Of a stretch of DNA of 52,661 nucleotides, positions 13,505-21,301 are shown one piece after another. Under the pieces are notes generated by a model, which saw only the letters and a list, made by a program, of their open reading frames with translations, had not been told where the DNA came from and made no database searches. The stretch is taken from positions 1 through 52,661 of the IMG/VR virus record IMGVR_UViG_3300017605_000425; one strand, written 5' to 3'. The position numbers were made by a program, and so were the translations under genes. Source of the stretch: a virus. The first letter of the stretch is position 1. Each line of letters begins with the position of its first letter.

Positions 13505-15004
13505 ATGGCCCTTTTACTTAAAGCAATCAATGATTCAGAAACAATTCTCATGTTTTCAACAGGAGATACTAATTTTCCTCAAGATGCAGGAGTAATTCAA
13601 ATTGAATCTGAAATAATTACTTATACGACAATCTATATGGGAACCATGTATGGATGTACAAGAGGTGCCCAAAGCACTACTCCTGCTTCTCATGCTATAA
13701 ATAGTTCGATTTCTCTCATTAATAACTTTAGTGGTGGTTCTGGAGATACTGGAATTATACAATTGACTGGTGATGTTACCGCTGGTCCTGGATCTGGCAG
13801 TCAAGCCGCTACTTTGGCAACCGTCAATAGTAATGTTGGAAGTTTTACAACTGCTAATATTACTGTGGATGCTAAAGGACGAATAACGGCTGCTGCTACT
13901 GGGTCGGGCGGAGCTTCTACAAGCGAACCTTATGTTACCATTGGTAATCCTTCTGGACTAACAGCCGAGAGAGCTTTAACTGGTACTGCTAACCAGATTG
14001 TAATTACAGATAATGGTGCAAATAGTACAGTAGTTCTTTCTTTACCTGCAACTATTCAAACTAATAGGGTTCAATCTACAGGAAGTTTTCCTGCTGGATT
14101 TTTTCTAGATGCTGGTAATGCAATAGGAATGTTACTTGATAGTACAGACATTGCTTTTAATATAGGTGGAACAGGGATTTTAGTCTTGACATCAACAGGA
14201 ACTAAAACTAGTCCCGATAAATCTTTAACGATTCAAAATGATGTTAATGATCTTGGTAAACTATATTTTAATGATGCTGCTCATACAGATAATATTGCTT
14301 ATGCTTGGAGAAATCGTGCAACTGGTAGTTTAGAATTGGTAGCAGCTAGTATGTTACTTAAACCAACTACTCAAGTCAATATAGCTGGAAACATACTCGG
14401 TAATGCAGATGCTACATATGATATAGGTCATGCTGCAGTTGGTTGGCAAGACTTATTTTTAACTCGTAAGGCTATTGTCGGAACAGGAACTTCTGCTGGT
14501 TATGGATTTCAAGGTGATCCCGATACCTTCATTATGCAACGTGCTGATAATTTAATTTCCCTTTCTCTTGGTGGAAGTCAAAAAGTACGTTTTGATGGTG
14601 ACAATGGAGTGATGAATTGTGATCTCACTATTAAACCCCTGACTGATAATACCTATAATTTTGGTGATAGCACACATAGATATAAAGATGCCTTCTTAAG
14701 TGGGACTGCTGTAATTCCTACTGCTACCCCAACAACTAATAATACTGGGCAAGTAGGAACTGATGCTCTTCGATATTCGATTATGTGGTCAGTTTTATTC
14801 GGATTAGATAATACTTCTACGGTTGATTTTATTAGTTCAAGTGATGGACATAATCCACTACGAATTGATGGCAGTCAGTCTACTAATGAAACAGCTTTAT
14901 GGTTATATGATGCAGATTCAGGGGCACTTAATCGCGTTAAAGTTGGTGCCAATAACACTGGTCCTGGTGGATCGGGTCGTGCTCTTTACGTTGCTAATTT
15001 TTAA
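13505..15004 (+). CDS. Fibre-like structural protein (499 aa)
   Basis: The N-terminal part has IESEIITYTTIYMGTMYGCT-RGAQ, a pattern of fibre or capsid-associated beta domains. A repetitive Gly/Thr/Asn-rich beta region follows, with ITVDAKGRITAAATGSG and repeated NFGDSTHRYKDAFLSGTA-like blocks typical of phage fibre shafts. There is no chaperone-type C-terminus. Its place between portal and scaffold is unusual for a receptor fibre, so a head fibre is also possible. Confidence 0.65.
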   Translation: MALLLKAINDSETILMFSTGDTNFPQDAGVIQIESEIITYTTIYMGTMYGCTRGAQSTTPASHAINSSISLINNFSGGSGDTGIIQLTGDVTAGPGSGSQAATLATVNSNVGSFTTANITVDAKGRITAAATGSGGASTSEPYVTIGNPSGLTAERALTGTANQIVITDNGANSTVVLSLPATIQTNRVQSTGSFPAGFFLDAGNAIGMLLDSTDIAFNIGGTGILVLTSTGTKTSPDKSLTIQNDVNDLGKLYFNDAAHTDNIAYAWRNRATGSLELVAASMLLKPTTQVNIAGNILGNADATYDIGHAAVGWQDLFLTRKAIVGTGTSAGYGFQGDPDTFIMQRADNLISLSLGGSQKVRFDGDNGVMNCDLTIKPLTDNTYNFGDSTHRYKDAFLSGTAVIPTATPTTNNTGQVGTDALRYSIMWSVLFGLDNTSTVDFISSSDGHNPLRIDGSQSTNETALWLYDADSGALNRVKVGANNTGPGGSGRALYVANF

Positions 15005-15083
15005 GTAGATTTTTAAATAAGTTTTTACCCACACCACCTACGAGCTATTCCCAACAAAGGCTCATGGTTTAAGGAGAAATACA

Positions 15084-16061
15084 ATGTCTGATGTTCCAGC
15101 CGTACCCGTCGTGCCAGTCATGCCAGCCGCAAATGCCACAAATGTTATCCCCACAACACTCGCAGTTTCTGAAGGTTCTAATAAGGCCCCAAAAGTTGAT
15201 GCTGCATCTGTAAAAGCCTCTGTTCAAACTCCAGTTGATAAAACTGCTGCTGATAAAGTTAAAACTGATACTGCGGCTGAAAAAGCCATCATTCAAAAAA
15301 TTAAACTCGGTGATATGGAATACGATCCAGATACCTTGCAATCAATGATTGATAAATCCAACGGTGCCGATAAGAAGTTTCTTGAAGCTGCAAAAATGCG
15401 TAAAGAATCAATGCGTATTTTTAAAATGGCCAAAGAAAATCCTAAAGAATTCCTTCGTATTACTGGAATGGATGCCGAGAAGTTTAAGAAGTTTGCCTAT
15501 GATGAAGTTGCTCAAGATATCAAAAACAAACTTCGCGATCCTAAGGAAGTTGCTTTAGAAGAGGCTGAAAAACGTATTAAAGCCTATGAAGAAAAAGAGG
15601 CCGAGCAAAAGCGTATTTCTGATGAAGCTAAATTAGAACAGCAAGCTAAATCCTTGGAACAAAAGTTCCATGCAGAAATGATTGATGCCCTCGAAGCCTA
15701 CCCAGAACTACCTAAAAATGGTTTTACTGTAGCCAAGTTGGCCGAAGCCATTGAAACCGTCCGGCAAAAAACTGGAATTCTTTTGACTGCTAAAGAAGTA
15801 GCTCCTAAAGTTGTTTCTGATATGCGCAGACAAGTTGAAGGAGTTGTTAAAGGACTATCTCCTGAACAGTTGATTTCACTCATCGGACAAGAATCAGTTG
15901 ATGCCATTCTTAAACACAGTCTTTCTAAAGTCAAGAATCCCTTGGCTGGAAATTCTGGTGCCCAAGGTTCAGAAACTAAACCAAAGGCAAAAAGATGGAA
16001 TAGTGCAAACGACTTCTGGAAGTCTATTGACAAGGCTGCGAAACAAGAGAGGGGTGAATAA
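15084..16061 (+). CDS. Head scaffolding protein (putative)
   Basis: 325 residues, highly charged and helical. A Pro/Ala-rich N-terminus (VPAVPVVPVMPAANA), a long coiled coil (about residues 130-200, rich in Glu/Lys/Gln) and a short C-terminal basic element (KAKRWNSANDFWKSIDKAAK) fit scaffolding proteins that bind coat through their C-terminus. It lies two genes before the major capsid protein, the canonical position. Confidence 0.7.
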   Translation: MSDVPAVPVVPVMPAANATNVIPTTLAVSEGSNKAPKVDAASVKASVQTPVDKTAADKVKTDTAAEKAIIQKIKLGDMEYDPDTLQSMIDKSNGADKKFLEAAKMRKESMRIFKMAKENPKEFLRITGMDAEKFKKFAYDEVAQDIKNKLRDPKEVALEEAEKRIKAYEEKEAEQKRISDEAKLEQQAKSLEQKFHAEMIDALEAYPELPKNGFTVAKLAEAIETVRQKTGILLTAKEVAPKVVSDMRRQVEGVVKGLSPEQLISLIGQESVDAILKHSLSKVKNPLAGNSGAQGSETKPKAKRWNSANDFWKSIDKAAKQERGE

Positions 16062-16063
16062 TT

Positions 16064-16264
16064 ATGGATACTACGATTAATAAGAAACGGGTTATTCCTC
16101 ATTTGGCCTATCAACTTGAAGAAGCCAATGGTGGATTTCAATTATTTGTCATTAAGTTGGATGATGATCATAAAATGGTATCCAGAGAAAGAATTAGTGA
16201 TCCTGATGCTTGGGACCATATCATTCTGTTGTTGGAAGCAGAACTTGGAAGACAGTTTCAATAA
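16064..16264 (+). CDS. Small hypothetical protein (66 aa)
   Basis: Starts two bases after the scaffold stop with AGAGGGG in front. Acidic (FVIKLDDDHKMVSRERISDP). Not recognised. The 325 bases after it carry a tRNA and several hairpins. Confidence 0.6.
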   Translation: MDTTINKKRVIPHLAYQLEEANGGFQLFVIKLDDDHKMVSRERISDPDAWDHIILLLEAELGRQFQ

Positions 16265-16273
16265 ATTTTAATT

Positions 16274-16314
16274 GGTCATGCCGATGACCCTAAAAGTTAA
16301 ATACTTTATCGGCA
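16274..16314 (+). promoter_or_regulatory. Mutually exclusive hairpins before the tRNA
   Basis: GGTCAT-gccg-ATGACC (16274-16289) is a 6-bp hairpin. TGCCGAT (16279-16285) instead pairs with ATCGGCA (16308-16314), enclosing a second stem AAAGT/ACTTT. The two structures share bases and cannot coexist, a switch-like arrangement. No terminator T-run. Confidence 0.45.
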
Positions 16315-16320
16315 CAATTT

Positions 16321-16395
16321 CGTACCTTAGAGAAACGGTATCTTGCCAGCCTCATAAGCTGGAGACAGTTGGTTCGACTCCAACAGGTGCAACCA
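16321..16395 (+). tRNA. tRNA-Met (anticodon CAT), CCA encoded
   Basis: The 75-base sequence folds as a full cloverleaf. It has an acceptor CGTACCT with AGGTGCA, D arm GAGA/TCTT, anticodon stem CCAGC/GCTGG with loop CTCATAA, variable loop AGACA, and T arm GTTGG-TTCGACT-CCAAC, ending ACCA. Position 1 C faces position 72 A, the mismatch typical of bacterial initiator tRNA. The three stacked G:C pairs of initiators are absent from the anticodon stem (one pair is A:T). So initiator-like Met is favoured, but elongator Met or lysidine-type Ile remain possible. It sits in the late transcript before the capsid gene. Confidence 0.85.
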
Positions 16396-16402
16396 TTTAA
16401 AT

Positions 16403-16481
16403 CTACCTACTTCAGACACAAATTGCTGAAATGGTAGCTAATCGAAAGGTTAGTCTGTAAACTATAGTACACAAATAGACT
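16403..16481 (+). ncRNA. Structured leader of the capsid gene
   Basis: After the tRNA comes a two-part hairpin: CTACC/GGTAG enclosing TTCAG/CTGAA (16403-16437). Abutting it is CTAATC-GAAA-GGTTAG (16438-16453), a GNRA-tetraloop hairpin. AGTCT (16452-16456) can pair with AGACT (16477-16481). A further nested hairpin occurs at about 16498-16525. No reading frame. Likely 5' structure of processed capsid mRNA; no known class. Confidence 0.45.
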
Positions 16482-16589
16482 TGGAATTTATAAGAGGGTT
16501 TAAAGGTTGATAACCCACCTAAACTTATATTGGAAAGGAATGTTTGTTAAAAACTGACACAAAATAAAAACCTTTAATGGAGATACAAA

Positions 16590-17864
16590 ATGGCCGCAAC
16601 AATTCCTTCCTCAATTATCGGTGATTTTAAAGAACGCTATAATACCAAAGGTATTCAAGATGCGATTCCAGAATCCCGTGTAATTCTTAAAAATGTGGAG
16701 TTTGATAAAGCAACCCTCGTTGGTAATGCTTTCCATACTCCCGTCATCCTCAGCGATGAAGCTGGCTTTACTTATGCAGCCAACAACGCTGGTAACTATG
16801 CTCTTAATGGTCCGATCAGCTTGAACGTCCCTGATGCTCAAGTTCGTCCTGCCCAAATCACGCTAGTTTCTCAAATTGCTTATGATGCTCTGTCCCAATC
16901 TCTCGGATCGGGTGCAGCTTTCTTGTCCGCAACGAAGCTCATCACGAAACGTATGATTGATTCTATGTCCAAACGAGTTGAACTCGCTGCCCTTTACGGT
17001 GGCGTTGGTCTTGGCACAACTGCCTTGACTGGTTCTTCTGCTTCCGGTAGCGACGAAATTGTTGCCTTCACGCAACAGTCTTGGAGCGATGGTATTTGGG
17101 CTGGTACAGTTAATAACCAAGTCCAGTTCTACAATGGCTCGTCCCTTGTATCAACTGGAGCTGATTCAGTCTTCACGATCAAAGCCGTTAATCCGACTTT
17201 GCATACGCTGACTGTTTCTGGTTCTTCAACTGGTATCGCTGCCCTTCATGCCCTGGTTGTAACTTCTCCGGCTGCTCTTACCATCTACTTCAATAGTGCT
17301 CATGGTAATGAAATGTTCGGTATTGACTACATTCTGAATAACACTGGAATGCTCTTCAATATTGATGCCGCAGTCTACGACTTGTGGAAATCAAATGTTA
17401 TCAACAACAGCAATGGAAAACTCACCTTCCTTGCCTTGCAGAATGCCGTTGCCGTGGCCGTTGGCCGTGGTTTGGATACTGCTGTTGATGCCGTTATCAA
17501 CCCCAAAGTTTGGGCCAACCTCGTTACCAGCCAGTCTGGTGCTCGTCGGTTTGACTCAAGCTACAAGAAAACCATGATGGAGAATGGGGCTGAGAAGCTT
17601 ACGTTCTACTCCCAGAATGGCGTTATGAACATCACCCCTTCACTTTATGTGAAAGAAGGCGATTGCTTCATTCTTCCGTTTGATACTTATCAACGGATTG
17701 GGTCTATGGACATTGAGTTCATGCCGCAGGTTATGGGTTCTGATGAGTTCTTTCAATACGTTCCGGGCTACAATGCCTATGAACTTCGCCTTTGGACGAA
17801 CCAACAGATCTTCTGTACTCTTCCGGCTCGCTCAGTCAAGATCTATAATATTGCATTGAGCTAA
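16590..17864 (+). CDS. Major capsid protein (putative)
   Basis: 424 residues, the size of HK97-fold coats. It follows scaffold and tRNA, and its codons look more C-ending than those of neighbours, as expected for a very highly expressed gene (visual impression). The N-terminus (MAATIPSSIIGDFKERYNTK) is followed by an N-arm (IPESRVILKNVEFDKATLVG). A helix rich in Ser/Ala (SQSLGSGAAFLSATKLITKR) and a long C-terminal domain with MENGAEKLTFYSQNGVMNI follow. No other gene in the window fits coat. GGAG lies eight bases upstream. Confidence 0.8.
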   Translation: MAATIPSSIIGDFKERYNTKGIQDAIPESRVILKNVEFDKATLVGNAFHTPVILSDEAGFTYAANNAGNYALNGPISLNVPDAQVRPAQITLVSQIAYDALSQSLGSGAAFLSATKLITKRMIDSMSKRVELAALYGGVGLGTTALTGSSASGSDEIVAFTQQSWSDGIWAGTVNNQVQFYNGSSLVSTGADSVFTIKAVNPTLHTLTVSGSSTGIAALHALVVTSPAALTIYFNSAHGNEMFGIDYILNNTGMLFNIDAAVYDLWKSNVINNSNGKLTFLALQNAVAVAVGRGLDTAVDAVINPKVWANLVTSQSGARRFDSSYKKTMMENGAEKLTFYSQNGVMNITPSLYVKEGDCFILPFDTYQRIGSMDIEFMPQVMGSDEFFQYVPGYNAYELRLWTNQQIFCTLPARSVKIYNIALS

Positions 17865-17902
17865 GTCTTAAGCTAACCCCTTTACGGTTAAAGCAAACTA
17901 AC

Positions 17903-17955
17903 AGACTAAGAGTTTCTAAAGACTTCGGTCGTCTTTCAATAGTCTATCTTTTTCT
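17903..17955 (+). terminator. Intrinsic terminator after capsid gene
   Basis: Outer stem AGACTA/TAGTCT (17903-17908, 17940-17945) and inner stem AAAGAC/GTCTTT (17918-17923, 17931-17936) with a TTCG-containing loop are followed by ATCTTTTTCT. Probably partial, since the genes downstream read the same way. It overlaps the region just before the next ribosome site. Confidence 0.55.
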
Positions 17956-17968
17956 AGGAGTCATAATT

Positions 17969-18514
17969 ATGTCGTCATTTGTCAAAATCCTTTTACACGT
18001 TCCCGATTCTGCTGAAACAATGAAGAATCTGTTACAACTCAATACTGCTGCCAATCAAGTTGATGTCAATGGCCTTGACAAACTAATTGGTGATATGATT
18101 GATGGTTCACAACTTTCTTTTACTACTGTCTCAACTGGCGCTCTTCAAGCTGCCAGTACTGGTACTTTTACTGGTGCTGCTACTGCTGATCAAACCATGA
18201 CTATTGGTGGAGTTACTTTTACTGCCAAAGCCTCACCTGATGAATCGGCTAATGAGTATCTTGTTAGTGCCACTGTTGCTCTTGAAGCTGCCTCACTTGC
18301 ACGTTCTATTAATGCTTCTACTGGTTTAGCTGGTGTTGTTACTGCCGACTCTGCCCTTGGTGTGGTTACAATTACTGCTGTGAATCCTGGAACTGCTGGA
18401 AATGCCGTGGGTACAGTTAATATTGATACATCTAACTTTACTTTTGCTCATGCAACCCTGGTTGCTGGTTCTGAGGGAACTGAAGTTACAACTGACTTTG
18501 GATTGCCTTCTTAA
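17969..18514 (+). CDS. Beta-sandwich structural protein (181 aa)
   Basis: AGGAG precedes the ATG. Residues about 60-150 hold a module TMTIGGVTFTAKASPDESAN, then AASLARSINASTGLAGVV, then TADSALGVVTITAVNPGTAG. The same IGGV-x-YTA pattern recurs in the nozzle-like protein at 21298-23793, so it is a shared virion domain. Its place after coat suggests a head-decoration or neck role. Confidence 0.6.
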   Translation: MSSFVKILLHVPDSAETMKNLLQLNTAANQVDVNGLDKLIGDMIDGSQLSFTTVSTGALQAASTGTFTGAATADQTMTIGGVTFTAKASPDESANEYLVSATVALEAASLARSINASTGLAGVVTADSALGVVTITAVNPGTAGNAVGTVNIDTSNFTFAHATLVAGSEGTEVTTDFGLPS

Positions 18515-18548
18515 GTATTAAGATCATTTAGTTAACTGGAGTTTTATT

Positions 18549-19955
18549 ATGTCAATTCTGGTCCCGTTTAACGGTTCCACTTACATTATTCCTACGCCCA
18601 ATGAAATTGGTTGGGGTACGAATTTAGATAATTATTTTGTTGCTATTGCTCAAGGGTGTCTTCAAAACATTGGAGGCAGTTTTACTCTATCGGCTGAAAC
18701 TGATTTTGGTGGGGCCTTTGGATTAAAGTCACTTTACTATAAATCGAGAAGCACGAATCCAGCTAGTACTGGGCCTATTCGGTTAGCTAATAATGTAGAC
18801 GGAATTTACTGGCGTGATTCGACTAACATGGGAGATCATGTTCTTACTGTCAGTAATGCAGACGTATTGACATTTGATGGAGTTCCTCTTTCAACTGGTG
18901 GAAGTGGTACTGTATCTCCTGGGTTGGCGAATACACTGGCTTATTATCCTTCTAGCAGCAATCTCGTTGATAGTCTTACAGCCATCACAGCCAGCAAAGC
19001 CCTCGTAAGTGATTCTAATGGACTTCCAGTAGCTTCTTTGACTACGGATACTGAAGTGGGTGCAATTCATGGATTGACTGCATCGAAGGCCCTTGAAACT
19101 GATGGAGCAGGGTTAATAACTACTTCAGCCGTGACATCGACTGAATTGGGCTATGTTTCAGGAGTAACATCATCGATTCAAAATCAATTTGCTTCAATTA
19201 TGCAAGGTGGAATACCAATTTGGGATTCTTTAGTAACCTACTCTATCGGAAGCTATGTTAGAAAGACTGGGACAGTAGAATTATACGCTTCCTTAGTCAA
19301 TAGCAATGTAAATAACGCTTTGCCTAATCAAGTCAGTGATTCAAATTGGCTTTATATTCAACAAGGAAATCCAACAGGCACGATTTTAGATTTTGGTGGA
19401 ACTGCGGCTCCTGCTGGATACCTTCTTTGTGATGGAAGTGCTGTAAGTCGTACTACTTATGTAAATCTTTTTAATGTCATCGGAATTGCCTTTGGTCCTG
19501 GTGATACTACAACTACCTTTAATCTTCCTGATGGACGAGGCACTGTCTTGGCAGGAAAAACTTCTGGTGGTTCATTTCCAACTTTGGGTGCAACTGTTGG
19601 CTCTGAAACGCATACCCAAACACAATCAGCCCATTCTCATACTGTAGATAGCCATACTCATACGATTGCACATCGTCACCCAAGTCCAGCTTGTGGAGCA
19701 AATCCAGCCAATGTAGCTAATGCTAGAACTGATGGAGCGGGTTGGTCATTTGGAACTTCATCTATTGGAAGTAATCAGGTAGGTTCGGTATCAGCCACGG
19801 CCACAACTACTGAAACTGTATTTTTAAACACTGGAGACAGTTCAGCCCCAGATTCAGGCTCAGCTACGCCTGGAACTGACTCACAAACCCCTTCTATTAC
19901 TAATGGATCTAGTATTCAGCCTACGTTAGTTGTAAATAAGATTATAAAATTTTAG
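18549..19955 (+). CDS. Tail-collar domain fibre protein (468 aa)
   Basis: The N-terminus begins with a particle-binding beta domain. The C-terminal part has PAGYLLCDGSAVSRTTYVNL-F, then FNLPDGRGTVLAGK, the phage tail collar domain (Pfam Tail_Collar type). A run of His motifs follows (SAHSHTVDSHTHTIAHRHP), resembling HxH metal-binding repeats of T4-type fibre tips. Likely a receptor-binding fibre. GGAG lies upstream of ATG 18549. Confidence 0.8.
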   Translation: MSILVPFNGSTYIIPTPNEIGWGTNLDNYFVAIAQGCLQNIGGSFTLSAETDFGGAFGLKSLYYKSRSTNPASTGPIRLANNVDGIYWRDSTNMGDHVLTVSNADVLTFDGVPLSTGGSGTVSPGLANTLAYYPSSSNLVDSLTAITASKALVSDSNGLPVASLTTDTEVGAIHGLTASKALETDGAGLITTSAVTSTELGYVSGVTSSIQNQFASIMQGGIPIWDSLVTYSIGSYVRKTGTVELYASLVNSNVNNALPNQVSDSNWLYIQQGNPTGTILDFGGTAAPAGYLLCDGSAVSRTTYVNLFNVIGIAFGPGDTTTTFNLPDGRGTVLAGKTSGGSFPTLGATVGSETHTQTQSAHSHTVDSHTHTIAHRHPSPACGANPANVANARTDGAGWSFGTSSIGSNQVGSVSATATTTETVFLNTGDSSAPDSGSATPGTDSQTPSITNGSSIQPTLVVNKIIKF

Positions 19956-19976
19956 TCCCTTTAAGGAGAATTAACA

Positions 19977-20321
19977 ATGATGCCTCAAGATAAATCCCAA
20001 GATATGGATATGATTAAAACCGTACTCCAAAAAATCATCGATGAAATGACAGATATGGAATCACAGAGAATGCTTCCCGATGGCCATCCATCTAAACACG
20101 TTGAGATTGCTGCAAAAGTTGAACCTTCAGATAATCCGATGGAAGAATCTATGGAATCTCCTGATATGGAGAGTTCAGAACATGATGATAAGGCTCTTTC
20201 TGGTCTTTTAGATAGATCGGGACAAGCCGATGAAACTGGAGCACTTCCTGAAGATCATGAAGAAGACTTGCCTCCTGAAATTGCTGCCTTAGTTGCCGAA
20301 AAAAGAAAGAAACTTCAATAA
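19977..20321 (+). CDS. Acidic Met/Asp-rich protein (114 aa)
   Basis: Highly charged, helical and mostly disordered (DMESQRMLPDGHPSKHVE; DHEEDLPPEIAALVAEKRKK). AAGGAG precedes the ATG. Such proteins near the neck genes are often minor virion or assembly factors; no family recognised. Confidence 0.55.
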   Translation: MMPQDKSQDMDMIKTVLQKIIDEMTDMESQRMLPDGHPSKHVEIAAKVEPSDNPMEESMESPDMESSEHDDKALSGLLDRSGQADETGALPEDHEEDLPPEIAALVAEKRKKLQ

Positions 20322-20337
20322 GATTGAATAAGTTAAA

Positions 20338-20355
20338 AAGTCTATTTATAGACTT
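20338..20355. other. Intergenic perfect hairpin
   Basis: AAGTCTA-TTTA-TAGACTT (7-bp stem, 4-base loop) in the 62-base gap before the adaptor gene. No T-run, so more likely an RNA-processing or stability element than a terminator. Confidence 0.4.
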
Positions 20356-20383
20356 ATAGTCTACTAATAGAAGGAAATAAACT

Positions 20384-21301
20384 ATGGCAATTGACTACAG
20401 TGTTACTACACTTTTAGCCTCTGTTAAACAGCGTAGCATGAGTGCTTCAAATCAGAATCTTTTAACAGATCCAGATATGGTACGGATTGCCTCAGAAGAG
20501 GTTCAATCAGTATTAATTCCATATATTGAATCTATTAAAGGAGAGTATTTTGTTAAGAATTTGGATACTCCTTTTATTCAAGGCGTAACAACCTACATCA
20601 TGCCTCAAAGAGCTACAGGCATGAAACTGAGGGATGTTTGCTTGGTTGATAATCAAGGAAGTGAAGTTCTTTTAAATTATATTAATCCTGAAGATCTTAA
20701 ATCTTCTTGGGCCTATGCTCCTTATCAATTTGGATTTTATCCCCGTGATAATTCTATTGTCCTTGTTCTTGGAAATTTAGTCGGATCTGGAAATTACTCT
20801 TTTGTCCGTATGATTTTCTTTCGTCGTCCGAATACTTTGTGCCTACAAGGAGCCGATGGACAAGCGGCTACAATTCTTAATGTTGACTATAATTTAAACC
20901 AAATCACAGTTGATCTTTCTCCTACAGTGTGGGGTACTACAACTACATTTGACATTATTAATAATATGCCTCCTTTTCAGTCATTTGGAGATGATCTTCC
21001 AATTACTTCCTTGGCAGGTAGTGTTGTAACATTTCCCGCTCTTCCAGTAGGACTTTTACCTGGAATGTTTCTTTGTACAGCCAATTTTGCTCCCATCGCC
21101 CAAGTTCCGGTAGAATGCCAACGCTTACTTGAGTCTCTGACTGCTGCCCGAATCCTTCAATATTCTGGTGATCCGTCATTTCAAGTCTTCCAAGCCCAAG
21201 CAGAACAAGAAAAGAAAGATTTAATTAATGTTCTCTCTCCCCGTATTGATGGAAGTCCTAGAAAAATTCCAATTCGTAATCGTTTATGGGGACCTTGGTG
21301 A
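20384..21301 (+). CDS. Head-tail adaptor protein (putative)
   Basis: 305 residues. Begins with helices (VTTLLASVKQRSMSASNQNL-LTD; VRIASEEVQSVLIPYIESIK) and ends with another helical block (ECQRLLESLTAARILQYSGD), flanking a beta domain. This plan fits podovirus adaptors or tail-tubular A proteins, which sit below the portal. The following gene is a nozzle-type protein, which supports this. Confidence 0.6.
   Translation: MAIDYSVTTLLASVKQRSMSASNQNLLTDPDMVRIASEEVQSVLIPYIESIKGEYFVKNLDTPFIQGVTTYIMPQRATGMKLRDVCLVDNQGSEVLLNYINPEDLKSSWAYAPYQFGFYPRDNSIVLVLGNLVGSGNYSFVRMIFFRRPNTLCLQGADGQAATILNVDYNLNQITVDLSPTVWGTTTTFDIINNMPPFQSFGDDLPITSLAGSVVTFPALPVGLLPGMFLCTANFAPIAQVPVECQRLLESLTAARILQYSGDPSFQVFQAQAEQEKKDLINVLSPRIDGSPRKIPIRNRLWGPW

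Noticed and set aside
15698-16141. Minus-strand 147-codon frame opposite the scaffold gene
   Set aside because: Shadow of a charged coiled-coil gene; wrong strand for the late block and no ribosome site.
16427-16480. A second tRNA (Tyr) with loop CTGTAAA at 16455-16461
   Set aside because: Only a four-pair stem surrounds the loop, and no T arm or acceptor stem can be found.
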